From positions 118,150 to 182,149 of the forward strand of contig CAKUED010000002.1 of assembly GCA_934646005.1 (NCBI GenBank): a stretch of 64,000 bases of DNA. The letters are read 5' to 3'. The stretch comes from an uncultured Oscillospiraceae bacterium (GTDB lineage: Bacteria > Bacillota > Clostridia > Oscillospirales > Oscillospiraceae). Every line of letters begins with the position of its first letter. Position 1 is the first letter of the stretch. The notes beneath the pieces are model-generated. The model was not told the DNA's origin and searched no databases. It was given only the letters and a program-made list of their open reading frames with translations. A program made the translations under genes and the position numbers. This document shows, one piece after another, positions 23,949 to 32,177 of the stretch.

Positions 23949-26363
23949 ATGGCAAAAGAATTACTGCAAAACAAACTCCATGACACCTGCCGCCGGATGT
24001 TCGGCTGCTCGCTGACGGAGGCGACGGAAAAACAGGTCTACCGCGCGCTGTGCACGTTCGTGCGCGAGTCGCTGGAAGAGCAGAACCGCGCGTTCCAGAA
24101 GCGCCTGAGCCAGAACGGCGAAAAAAAGGTGTATTATATGTCGATGGAATTTCTCGTCGGCACGAGCCTGCGCAACAATCTCTATAACCTCGGCATTCTG
24201 GACGAGGTGAAAACGCTGCTGGAAAAGCAGGGCTTCAGTTTAGACCGGCTTTGCGGCATGGAGCCCGACGCGGGGCTCGGCAACGGCGGTCTGGGCCGTC
24301 TCGCCTCCTGCTATATGGACGCGGCGACGGGGCTTGGCTACAGCGTGACGGGTTATTCCATCCGCTATGAGTTCGGCATTTTCCGCCAGAAGATCGTGGA
24401 CGGCTGGCAGATGGAGTTCCCCGACGACTGGCTGGATATGGGCGGCGTGTGGCTGCATCCGCGCAAGGACGATGCCGTGGAGGTCCGCTTTGGCGGTGAG
24501 GTCCACGAGTGGACGGACGAGACGGGCAAATTCCGCACCGCGCAGGTGGGCTATCAGTCCGTGACCGCCGTGCCGCACGATATGTACATCTCCGGCTACG
24601 ACTCCCCGGCGGTCAACCGCCTGATCCTGTGGAGCGCCAGCCAGCCGCACGGCTTTGATATGGCGGCGTTCTCGCGCGGCGATTATGTGCGCGCGCTGGA
24701 GCAGAACACCATGGCAGAGACGATCTCCAAGGTGCTCTATCCCGCCGACGATCACATCAGCGGCAAGCGCCTGCGCCTGCGGCAGCAGTATCTGCTGGTG
24801 TCGGCGTCGCTGCAAAGCATCCTGAAGGCGCACCTTGACCGCTACCGCACGCTCAAAAATCTGGCGGAAAAGGTCGCCATCCATATTAACGACACCCACC
24901 CGGCGCTGTGCGTGCCGGAGCTGATGCGCCTGCTCATCGACGAGTACGACATGGGCTGGGACGAGGCGTGGGACATCACCTGCCGCACGCTGTCGTACAC
25001 GAACCACACCGTCATGTCCGAGGCGCTGGAGCGCTGGAGCGTCGAGCTGTTTCGCGAGCAGCTCCCGCGTATTTTCTCCATCACGCAGGAAATCAACCGC
25101 CGGCTGCTCTCCCACCTTGCGGTCGTATATCCGAACGACCCCGGCAAGTGGGACTACATGGCGGTCATCGCAAACGGCGAGGTGCGCATGGCGAACCTCT
25201 GCCTTGCCTGCTGCCACATGGTAAACGGCGTCTCGCGTCTGCATACGCAGATCCTGGAGACAGGCATTTTCCGCGACTACTATAATCTTGACCACGACCG
25301 CTTTACGAACGTGACCAACGGCATCGCCTACCGCCGGTGGCTGTGTCAGGCGAACCCCGCGCTCACGGGATACCTGCGCGAGCTGATCGGGGACGGGTTC
25401 ATGAAGGACGCGAACCAGCTCGAAAAGCTGCTCAAATTCCAGAATGATAAAGAAGTGCTCGCCAAGCTGCACGCCATCAAGCGCACGAACAAGCAGCGCC
25501 TTGCCGACTATATCGCGCACGCCAACGGCGTGGTCGTCGATCCCGACAGTCTGTTTGACGTGCAGGTCAAGCGCCTGCATGAGTATAAGCGCCAGCTTCT
25601 GAACGTGCTGCACATCCTGTGCCTGTATCTGAAGATCAAGGATAACCCGAACGCGGATATTGCGCCGCGCACGTTTGTGTTTGCGGCGAAAGCCTCGGCG
25701 GGTTATGTGCTGGCAAAGCAGATCATCAGCCTGATCGTCGCCGTGTCGAACCTCGTAAACTCCGACCCGCAGACGAACGGCAGGCTCAAGGTCGTATTCG
25801 TGGAGGACTATAAGGTCTCGCTGGCAGAGATCATCATCCCGGCGGCGGACCTGTCCGAGCAGATCTCCGTCGCGGGCAAGGAGGCCTCCGGCACGGGCAA
25901 TATGAAGCTCATGATCAACGGCGCGGTGACGATCGGCACGCTCGACGGCGCGAACGTGGAAATTCACGAGCAGGTCGGAGACGACAACATCTTCCTCTTC
26001 GGCATGACCGCCGACGAGGTAAACGCCCTCTGGCAGCGCGGCTATAACCCGCGCGAGTTCCTCACGCCGGAGCTGGAGCGCGTGCTGCAAATGCTGACCT
26101 CCGGGGCGCTTGGACAGCGCTTTGACGACATCGCCGCGTCGCTGCTCACGAACCGCTTCGGCACGGCGGACGGCTATATGACCATCGCCGACTTTGCCAG
26201 CTACCGCGATACGCAGCGCCGCGTGGCGCAGGTGTACCGCGACCAGACGGCGTTCGGCAAAATGTCGCTGGTGAACATCGCCAAGGCGGGCATTTTCTCC
26301 GCCGACCGCGCCGTGCGCGAATATGCCGACCGCATTTGGGGACTTTCGGGTCTGGAGGTATAA
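23949..26363 (+). CDS. glgP: Glycogen/starch phosphorylase (GT35)
   Basis: 804 residues from MAKELLQNKLHDTC. PLP-binding and catalytic segments are present: GLGNGGLGRLASCYMDA near residue 105, the KRLHEYKRQLLN segment, and KEASGTGNMKLMINGA with the PLP lysine region and TLDGANVEI. It releases glucose 1-phosphate from glycogen. A start at 23922 inside glgA is possible but has no advantage; the one chosen has AAGGGA upstream. It ends as TAATG, with the stop and the next ATG sharing one base. Confidence 0.96.
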   Translation: MAKELLQNKLHDTCRRMFGCSLTEATEKQVYRALCTFVRESLEEQNRAFQKRLSQNGEKKVYYMSMEFLVGTSLRNNLYNLGILDEVKTLLEKQGFSLDRLCGMEPDAGLGNGGLGRLASCYMDAATGLGYSVTGYSIRYEFGIFRQKIVDGWQMEFPDDWLDMGGVWLHPRKDDAVEVRFGGEVHEWTDETGKFRTAQVGYQSVTAVPHDMYISGYDSPAVNRLILWSASQPHGFDMAAFSRGDYVRALEQNTMAETISKVLYPADDHISGKRLRLRQQYLLVSASLQSILKAHLDRYRTLKNLAEKVAIHINDTHPALCVPELMRLLIDEYDMGWDEAWDITCRTLSYTNHTVMSEALERWSVELFREQLPRIFSITQEINRRLLSHLAVVYPNDPGKWDYMAVIANGEVRMANLCLACCHMVNGVSRLHTQILETGIFRDYYNLDHDRFTNVTNGIAYRRWLCQANPALTGYLRELIGDGFMKDANQLEKLLKFQNDKEVLAKLHAIKRTNKQRLADYIAHANGVVVDPDSLFDVQVKRLHEYKRQLLNVLHILCLYLKIKDNPNADIAPRTFVFAAKASAGYVLAKQIISLIVAVSNLVNSDPQTNGRLKVVFVEDYKVSLAEIIIPAADLSEQISVAGKEASGTGNMKLMINGAVTIGTLDGANVEIHEQVGDDNIFLFGMTADEVNALWQRGYNPREFLTPELERVLQMLTSGALGQRFDDIAASLLTNRFGTADGYMTIADFASYRDTQRRVAQVYRDQTAFGKMSLVNIAKAGIFSADRAVREYADRIWGLSGLEV

Positions 26364-28183
26364 TGCGCATTTTATATGACAGCAAGCTCACGCAGTTCAA
26401 AACGCCCTTCGGCACGCTCACGCCGGGGCAGGCTTGCACGCTCCATATGATGCTTCCCGTCAGCATCTGCACCGTTTCGGTGCAGATGCTGCTGCTAAGT
26501 GAGGCGGGGCAGGAGCTGTGGAGCGTTCCGTTTGCGCGCACCGCACAGGATGCGCTGTATGAGACCTGGGGCGGGGAATTTTCCATTGACCAGCCGGGGC
26601 TGTATTTTTACTATTTCCGCGTCACGACGGAGCACGAGTCGTTCCGCCTGTATAAGCAGGGCAGCGACACGAACATGGAGGCGGGCGACCTCTGGCAGGT
26701 GAGCTGCGTGGATACGAGCTTTCCCGTGCCGGACGCACTGCGCGGCGCGGTGATGTATCAAATTTTTCCCGACCGCTTTTACGCCGCCGGGACGTGCAAC
26801 TGCGCGGAAAAATTGCAGCCCTACTGGGTGCACGAAAACCGCGATGACACGCCCGTCTGGCAGCCGGACGCCAACGGCGAGGTGCTGAACAACGACTTTT
26901 ACGGTGGGAATCTCAACGGTATCCGCGAAAAGCTGCTGTATTTGCACGATCTGGGCGTCGAAATTCTGTATCTCAACCCCATTTTCATGGCGTGGTCGAA
27001 CCACCGCTATGACACCTATGACTATAAGCGCATCGACCCGATGCTCGGCACGGAGGCGGATTTTTCCGCGCTGTGCGCGGCGGCGCACGAGCTGGGCATG
27101 AAGATCGTGCTCGACGGTGTGTTTTCGCACGTTGGCAGCCGCAGCCCGTATTTTCAGAGCGCCATCCACGACGATCGATCGCCGTACCGCAGTTGGTTCT
27201 CGTTCCAGCACTACCCCGACGTGTACACGAGCTGGTGGGGCATCACGACGCTGCCGTGCGTGAACAAGCTCGAGCCGTCGTACATGGACTACATCGTCCG
27301 GGGCGCAGACAGCGTGGTCGCGCACTGGCTGGCGCTGGGCGCGGACGGCTTCCGGCTGGACGTGGTCGATGAGCTGCCGGACGAGTTCGTGCTGTGCCTG
27401 CGCAGGCGCATCCGGGAGATCAATCCCGATGCGATCCTGCTCGGCGAGGTCTGGGAGGACGCGTCGAATAAAGAGGCTTACGGCGTGCGGCGGCGGTATT
27501 TTGCTGACCGCGAACTGGACGGCGTGATGAATTACCCCTGGCGCAAGGCGATCCTGCGCTTTGTCCGCGGCGAGGACGACGGACGCGAGCTCGGCGAGCG
27601 GGTGATGACGCTGGCGGAAAATTATCCCGCCGACGTGCTGAGCTGCTGCATGACGCTGCTGTCCACGCACGACACGCCGCGCGCCATCACAGACCTGATC
27701 GACCCGTTGGACGCGGACCGCGCGGCGCTGGCGCAGCGCTACATGGATGAGGAAACGTATCGCCGCGCGAGCGGACTTTTGCGCATGGCGGCGTTTTTGC
27801 AGTTCACGCTCCCCGGCGCGCCGTGCATTTATTACGGCGACGAGGCGGGCATGACCGGCTACCGCGACCCGTTCAACCGCTGTTTTTACCCGTGGGGACG
27901 CGAGGACACGGCACTGCGGGAATTTTACCGCGCGCTTGCCGCGCTGCGCAAATACCCGGCACTGCGCACGGGCGCGGTGACGGTGCTGGACTGCGGCGGC
28001 GGACGCTTTTCGTTCCGCCGGACGCTGGCGGGGGAGCGGACGCTGTTCGTCTGCTGCAATCGCGCGGGCGACTGGACGCTGCAAAACGCCCGCGGGCGGC
28101 TGCTGCTGGGCGGCGGCGTGGCGGAGTACACGCCGGAGCACCTGACCCTCGCCCCGGGCGGCTTTGCCATCATCGAAGAATAA
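26363..28183 (+). CDS. GH13 alpha-amylase / neopullulanase-like glycosidase
   Basis: 606 residues. A short N-terminal beta domain (1-110) is followed by a GH13 barrel with the complete catalytic set: GFRLDVVDELPDEFV (nucleophile Asp), LLGEVWEDASN (acid/base Glu) and LLSTHDTPRAI (Asp). It also has PDRFYAAGTCN, YGGNLNGIREKL and IYYGDEAGMTGYRDPFNR, typical of the neopullulanase/maltogenic amylase group. There is no signal peptide, so it probably trims branched maltodextrins in the cytoplasm alongside glgP. GGAGG lies within the glgP end, giving coupled translation. No separate debranching glgX is seen, so this gene may fill that role (inference). Confidence 0.9.
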   Translation: MRILYDSKLTQFKTPFGTLTPGQACTLHMMLPVSICTVSVQMLLLSEAGQELWSVPFARTAQDALYETWGGEFSIDQPGLYFYYFRVTTEHESFRLYKQGSDTNMEAGDLWQVSCVDTSFPVPDALRGAVMYQIFPDRFYAAGTCNCAEKLQPYWVHENRDDTPVWQPDANGEVLNNDFYGGNLNGIREKLLYLHDLGVEILYLNPIFMAWSNHRYDTYDYKRIDPMLGTEADFSALCAAAHELGMKIVLDGVFSHVGSRSPYFQSAIHDDRSPYRSWFSFQHYPDVYTSWWGITTLPCVNKLEPSYMDYIVRGADSVVAHWLALGADGFRLDVVDELPDEFVLCLRRRIREINPDAILLGEVWEDASNKEAYGVRRRYFADRELDGVMNYPWRKAILRFVRGEDDGRELGERVMTLAENYPADVLSCCMTLLSTHDTPRAITDLIDPLDADRAALAQRYMDEETYRRASGLLRMAAFLQFTLPGAPCIYYGDEAGMTGYRDPFNRCFYPWGREDTALREFYRALAALRKYPALRTGAVTVLDCGGGRFSFRRTLAGERTLFVCCNRAGDWTLQNARGRLLLGGGVAEYTPEHLTLAPGGFAIIEE

Positions 28184-28189
28184 AAAACG

Positions 28190-28220
28190 CCGGCAGTTCT
28201 CAGAACTGCCGGTATTTCTT
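28190..28220. terminator. Terminator of the glycogen operon
   Basis: Stem CCGGCAGTTCT/AGAACTGCCGG (28190-28212) flanked by A-rich and T-rich ends, between the convergent GH13 and VOC genes. Confidence 0.75.
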
Positions 28221-28228
28221 GCGTCAAA

Positions 28229-28618
28229 TTACTTCATTTCCTCTGCGATCTCAATGGTCTCGCCATCAGGACCGGGGAAGAGGATGTAGCGCGCGCCGTG
28301 CGTGCCCCAGCCGTGATCGACGATGATCTCGTCGGTGTTGAAGCGCACGCCCTTTGCCTTGAGGTCGTTCCAGACCGCTTCGATGTCCGTCACGCGCAGC
28401 GCCAGATGGTCATAGCGCCCGGTGGAAAACTCGTGCTTTTCGATGTACTGCATCATCTCCAGGCAGCAGTCGCCCAGGTCGAGCAGCGCCGCCTTCACGC
28501 CCGGCACTTCCCAGCGGCAGCGCAGCGAAAAGCCGAGCACGTCCGTGTAAAACTGGATGGAGCGATCCATATCGTCCACAAAAAAGCCCAGATGTGCCAA
28601 TCCTTCGATCTTACCCAT
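28229..28618 (-). CDS. VOC-superfamily (glyoxalase-like) protein
   Basis: 129 residues forming one VOC beta-alpha-beta-beta-beta pair. AHLGFFVDDMDRSIQFY supplies the first metal-ligand histidine, YDHLALRV the second, and FPGPDGETIEIAEEM the C-terminal glutamate. VOC proteins include glyoxalase I, dioxygenases, epimerases and resistance proteins; the metal-ligand pattern fits a glyoxalase or epimerase-like enzyme, but no substrate can be named. The start is the ATG at 28618 with CGGAGGACA upstream. It is monocistronic. Confidence 0.85.
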   Translation of the reverse strand: MGKIEGLAHLGFFVDDMDRSIQFYTDVLGFSLRCRWEVPGVKAALLDLGDCCLEMMQYIEKHEFSTGRYDHLALRVTDIEAVWNDLKAKGVRFNTDEIIVDHGWGTHGARYILFPGPDGETIEIAEEMK

Positions 28619-28701
28619 GTTCTGTCCTCCGTAATGCCGCCGCAGCGGTTTGATACTACTATCTTATTCGCAATCGCTGCGACTGTCAAGTCGTTTTGCG
28701 C

Positions 28702-28729
28702 TTGCAACTTTCGGCGGATATGCTATACT
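28702..28729 (+). promoter_or_regulatory. Promoter of the homocysteine methyltransferase-like gene
   Basis: TTGCAA (28702-28707), 16 bp, extended -10 TGCTATACT (core 28724-28729), 23 bp before the ATG. Confidence 0.6.
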
Positions 28730-28752
28730 TGGGGCAGCAAAGGAGTGGTCAC

Positions 28753-29625
28753 ATGACTGGAACAGAATTTCGGAGCTGGTGCACGCGCCGCGTGCGGCTG
28801 CTGGACGGCGCGACGGGCAGCAATCTCCGCGCGGCGGGGATGCCCGCGGGCGTGTGCGCCGAGACGTGGATACTAGAACACCCGCAGCTGCTTCAGGCGC
28901 TCCAGCAGGCGTATGCGGCGGCGGGCAGCGAGATCGTGCTCGCACCCACCTTCGGCGCGAATCGGGCGCTGCTGGGTTCGCACGGGCTGGAAGCGTGCGT
29001 TACGGACTATAACCGCCGGTTAGTCGCCCTCACGCGCGAGGCGGTGGGCGGACGCGTGCTCATCGCGGGCGATATGACCACGACCGGGCAGCCCGTCCCG
29101 CCGGAGGATGACGCGGCGTATGCGCGCCTGCTGGATATTTACACCGAGCAGGCGAACGCTGTTCTGGACGCGGGCGTCGACCTGTTTTTTGTGGAGACGA
29201 TGATGGGGCTGACGGAGTGCATGGCGGCGGTGGAAGCCATTCGCGCACTGACCGACACTGCCATCGTGTGCACGATGAGCGTGCAGTCGGACGGACGGTG
29301 CTACTTTGACGGCTCTGTGTACGACGCGGCGCAGACGCTGCCGGAGCTGGGCGCGGACGCCGTGGGTGTCAACTGCTCGTCAGGACCTGACCAGCTCGAG
29401 AGTGTGGTGCGCATGGTATGTGCCGAAACGTCCGTCCCGGTCGTCGCAAAGCCGAACGCCGGGCTGCCCGAAATTCAGGACGACGGCTCGGCGGTGTATG
29501 ATATGACGCCGGAGGCGTTCGCCGCGCGCATGAGCGCGCTCGTGAGCTGCGGCGCGAAGCTCGTCGGCGGCTGCTGCGGCACAACGCCGGAGCATATTCG
29601 GGCACTGCACGACGCCATTCGATAA
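28753..29625 (+). CDS. Homocysteine S-methyltransferase family protein
   Basis: 290 residues covering a single S-methyltransferase barrel: LLDGATGSNLRAAGMP at the N-terminus and the zinc cysteines in VGVNCSSGP and VGGCCGTTP. This is the homocysteine-binding module found in MetH, BHMT and MmuM. As a stand-alone domain it may transfer a methyl group from a corrinoid protein or S-methylmethionine to homocysteine. No cobalamin-binding or methyl-donor domain is adjacent. The start at 28753 has AAAGGAGTG upstream. The gene is monocistronic. Confidence 0.88.
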   Translation: MTGTEFRSWCTRRVRLLDGATGSNLRAAGMPAGVCAETWILEHPQLLQALQQAYAAAGSEIVLAPTFGANRALLGSHGLEACVTDYNRRLVALTREAVGGRVLIAGDMTTTGQPVPPEDDAAYARLLDIYTEQANAVLDAGVDLFFVETMMGLTECMAAVEAIRALTDTAIVCTMSVQSDGRCYFDGSVYDAAQTLPELGADAVGVNCSSGPDQLESVVRMVCAETSVPVVAKPNAGLPEIQDDGSAVYDMTPEAFAARMSALVSCGAKLVGGCCGTTPEHIRALHDAIR

Positions 29626-29642
29626 AAATAGCAAACTAGTAA

Positions 29643-29815
29643 AAAAGCCTCCCCTTGGTGACCAAGGGGAGGTGGGTGAGCGAAGCGAACCCGGAAGGGA
29701 TGAGAAGGTGTAGGTTTTGCTGTATGTCTGACGGTGCGCTGCTGACCCCAACGTTCTGATCCCCTCAGTCGCTTTCAGCGACAGCTCCCCTTGATCACCA
29801 AGGGGAGCCTTTTTA
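29643..29815. repeat. Composite inverted-repeat element (CCAAGGGGAGG type)
   Basis: 173 bp between convergent genes. The left end is a hairpin of CCTCCCCTTGG/CCAAGGGGAGG around TGA; the right end is CTCCCCTTG/CAAGGGGAG around ATCAC, so the ends are also inverted copies of each other. Inside are GGGTGAGCGAAGCGAACCC and CAGTCGCTTTCAGCGAC stems. Part of it reappears inverted in mosaic A near 15040-15180. It can also act as a two-way terminator, since T-runs or A-runs flank both ends. Confidence 0.8.
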
Positions 29816-29826
29816 TGCGCTTTTAA

Positions 29827-30597
29827 TCAGCCTTTGCAATACGCGAGAATGTCCTTGAGGGACTGCTCGTTATCGTAGGTCGGCCAGTATTCAAAGCCGA
29901 AGTAGCGGTCATAGCCGCCGTCCTCCGCTGCCTTGATGACGCGCGGATAGTTCGTCTCGCCCAGATGCAGCTCGTGCCGTCCGGGAACGCCGGCGGAATG
30001 GAAGTGCCCGATGAAGTCGATGTTCGTGGAGATATTGTTGACGAGGTTGCCCTCCATGAGCTGCATATGATAGCAGTCGAACAGGAGCTTGATGGACGGC
30101 GAATCGACCGCCTTGATGAGCTCAAAGCCCTTGTAGGCGGAGTTCAGCCAGTAGCCCTTGTGGTCGTACATGGAGTTGAGCGCCTCAAGCACGATCGTCA
30201 CGCCCGCCTTTTCGGCGATCTCGGCGGTGCGCTTGAGGTTTTCGAGCAGGACGAGCTTCTGCGTGTCTTCAAAGCTGCCCTCGAGGTCGCCGGACAGACC
30301 GATGAAGGTCTTGCAGCCAAATTCCTTGCCGATGGCGATGGACTTCTCGACGTTCGCCTTCACGGCGCTCCACGGGAAGTTCATGCGGATGGTCCACGCC
30401 TGATTCAGGCAGCACGCGGCGACGGGGATACCGGCGTCCGCCGACGCCTTGCCGAGACCCTCGGGGGTGACGGATTCATTGCCGACCCACGGATCCCAGA
30501 ACTCGACCGCGTCGCAGCCGCAGGCTTTTGCCATCTGGAAGCGCTCATAGAACGGCAGATTTTCAAATACCGGCTCAATGCAGAGGGAATATTTCAT
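29827..30597 (-). CDS. TIM-barrel sugar isomerase/epimerase, hydroxypyruvate isomerase-like
   Basis: 256 residues of the xylose-isomerase-like/AP-endonuclease-2 barrel. Metal-ligand segments: VTIVLEALNS (Glu), KLLFDCYHMQ (Asp/His), GHFHSAGVPGRHEL (His) and YFGFEYWPT (final Glu), matching the hydroxypyruvate isomerase and sugar-epimerase group. It likely isomerises a small hydroxy-keto acid or keto-sugar. It follows the DegT-type aminotransferase gene by 69 bp on the same strand. The pair diverges from a LacI regulator and carries a palindromic operator, which points to an inducible sugar or amino-sugar pathway (inference). The start is the ATG at 30597. Confidence 0.82.
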   Translation of the reverse strand: MKYSLCIEPVFENLPFYERFQMAKACGCDAVEFWDPWVGNESVTPEGLGKASADAGIPVAACCLNQAWTIRMNFPWSAVKANVEKSIAIGKEFGCKTFIGLSGDLEGSFEDTQKLVLLENLKRTAEIAEKAGVTIVLEALNSMYDHKGYWLNSAYKGFELIKAVDSPSIKLLFDCYHMQLMEGNLVNNISTNIDFIGHFHSAGVPGRHELHLGETNYPRVIKAAEDGGYDRYFGFEYWPTYDNEQSLKDILAYCKG

Positions 30598-30666
30598 CGT
30601 GTAGCTCCTTTGATTTTTATTTTGTGAAAGATGACCGGGCGCAGGCGCGCCCGGTCATATGACTTT

Positions 30667-31947
30667 TTACGCGAGGACAGCCGCGACCTTGTTGATCGCA
30701 TGGGCGATCATGTCGCAGTCTTCGTCGGTCATCTGCGCGGGCAGGTCGAGATGGACCACACGACCCAGATAATCCAGCGTCTGCGGGCACATATCGGGGG
30801 AGTACTGCACGGGCGCGGACTTGTGATACGGGCAGGTCCACGGGCACTGGATGTCGGTGGAGGCCTTCTCCTCGATGACGTGCTTCCAGTGGGCATAGAT
30901 GTGCCAGTCGGGGATACCGGCGTTGAAGATGCCGCCTGCGGCGACGCCCTCAGCCTTGAGCGCGTCCACGAACGGACCGACCTTTTCCTTGCTGTCGAGG
31001 AAGAACATCAGGCAGATGCCGGTGTCGCCCGCCTCGTCGTGGCACGGACGGACCTTGATGCCCTTGGTATCCTTGATCTGGCTCTTGATGCGTGCCAGAT
31101 GGTCGCGCATTGCCTTGTTGAGGTAGTCCAGACGCTCGAGCTGCGCGCACATAACAGCGCCGCAGAGCTCAGACATACGGAAGTTCGAGCCGCAGAACAG
31201 CTCGCCCTCGAATCTCTGCGGAGCGAAGCGGTCGGGACGCCAGCAGGCGGCGGTGTCGTGGTAGCTGCACGCACGGGCGTACAGACGGTCGTCATTCGTC
31301 AGCAGCGCGCCGCCCTCACCGGCGGTGATGGTCTTGTGATACTGGAAGGAGAAGCAGCCGCAGTCGCCGAACGTGCCGACGAACTTGCCCTTGTAGGTCG
31401 CGCCGCAGGCCTGCGCGCAATCCTCGACCACGCGGAGGTTGTGCTTCTTGGCGATCGCCATGATGGCGTCCATGTCGCACGGCACGCCGCGCATATGCAC
31501 GCAGACGATGCCCTTGGTGGACGGGGTGATCTTCTTTTCGATGTCCTTCGGGTCGATGGTCAGCGTCTCATCGACTTCCGCGATGACGGGGATGGCACGC
31601 ACGCCCACGATCGCCGCGCAGGAGGCGAAGAAGGTGTAGCCGGTGACGATGACTTCGTCGCCAGGACCGATGCCGCAAGCCGTCAGAGCCGACAGCAGCG
31701 CGCCGGTGCAGGAGCTGGTGGCGAGGCAGTGCTTCGCGCCCATCTTTGCCTTAAAGTTGTTCTCGAACTTGCGGACCTTGGACTCCACGCCTTCCGGACC
31801 GTAGTAACGGAAGAGGTACTTGTTGTCCAGAACTTCCAGGACTTCCTTCTTCTCTGCGTCACCGATCTCCAGTCCGCCCGGATACATCGGATAGTTCGGC
31901 GTGGTCTTAGCCTTTTCGCCGCCGTAGATCGCCAGCTTCTCGCTCAT
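30667..31947 (-). CDS. DegT/DnrJ/EryC1/StrS-family PLP aminotransferase
   Basis: 426 residues from MSEKLAIYGGEKAK. It shows the DegT features: SSCTGALLSALTACGIGPGD near residue 75, VIAEVD and the DCAQACGATYKGK loop, and the PLP lysine in FQYHKTITAGEGGALLT. Family members aminate keto-sugars or dehydrate deoxysugars in cell-surface and antibiotic pathways. Some act on inosose/keto-inositol. The partner isomerase and a LacI regulator favour a catabolic role over a cell-wall one. The start is the ATG at 31947 with GAGGAGG seven bases upstream; a 12-residue extension lacks such a site. A consensus promoter and operator lie just upstream. Confidence 0.88.
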   Translation of the reverse strand: MSEKLAIYGGEKAKTTPNYPMYPGGLEIGDAEKKEVLEVLDNKYLFRYYGPEGVESKVRKFENNFKAKMGAKHCLATSSCTGALLSALTACGIGPGDEVIVTGYTFFASCAAIVGVRAIPVIAEVDETLTIDPKDIEKKITPSTKGIVCVHMRGVPCDMDAIMAIAKKHNLRVVEDCAQACGATYKGKFVGTFGDCGCFSFQYHKTITAGEGGALLTNDDRLYARACSYHDTAACWRPDRFAPQRFEGELFCGSNFRMSELCGAVMCAQLERLDYLNKAMRDHLARIKSQIKDTKGIKVRPCHDEAGDTGICLMFFLDSKEKVGPFVDALKAEGVAAGGIFNAGIPDWHIYAHWKHVIEEKASTDIQCPWTCPYHKSAPVQYSPDMCPQTLDYLGRVVHLDLPAQMTDEDCDMIAHAINKVAAVLA

Positions 31948-31995
31948 GTTCGTTTCCTCCTCAAAATTTATATGTTGCTCCAAAAACTTGTGTCA

Positions 31996-32016
31996 GCTTT
32001 ACTGAACCAGTAAAGC
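31996..32016. promoter_or_regulatory. Palindromic operator over the DegT-operon transcription start
   Basis: Perfect 9-bp arms GCTTTACTG and CAGTAAAGC separated by 3 bp, directly downstream of the -10. A second site sharing the core TGGTTCAG occurs near 32067-32074, upstream of the -35. The adjacent divergent LacI-family protein is the likely ligand. Confidence 0.7.
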
Positions 32017-32017
32017 A

Positions 32018-32046
32018 AGCATAAATCATCTGCGCGCGTCTGTCAA
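32018..32046 (-). promoter_or_regulatory. Promoter of the DegT aminotransferase/isomerase operon
   Basis: Minus strand: TTGACA (32041-32046), 17 bp, TATGCT (32018-32023). Confidence 0.75.
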
Positions 32047-32115
32047 TATATTTTCGCGTTTTAGTTTTGGTTCAGCCGAAATTTTATCAAAAATCACAAA
32101 AAATACGATTGGCAC

Positions 32116-32145
32116 TTGTCAGATTGGTAGAACGTGTGTTAGACT
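32116..32145 (+). promoter_or_regulatory. Promoter of the LacI-family regulator
   Basis: TTGTCA (32116-32121), 18 bp, TAGACT (32140-32145), 32 bp before the ATG. Confidence 0.5.
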
Positions 32146-32177
32146 AAACAGGATTAGAGAAGAGGGGAGAGCTGACC

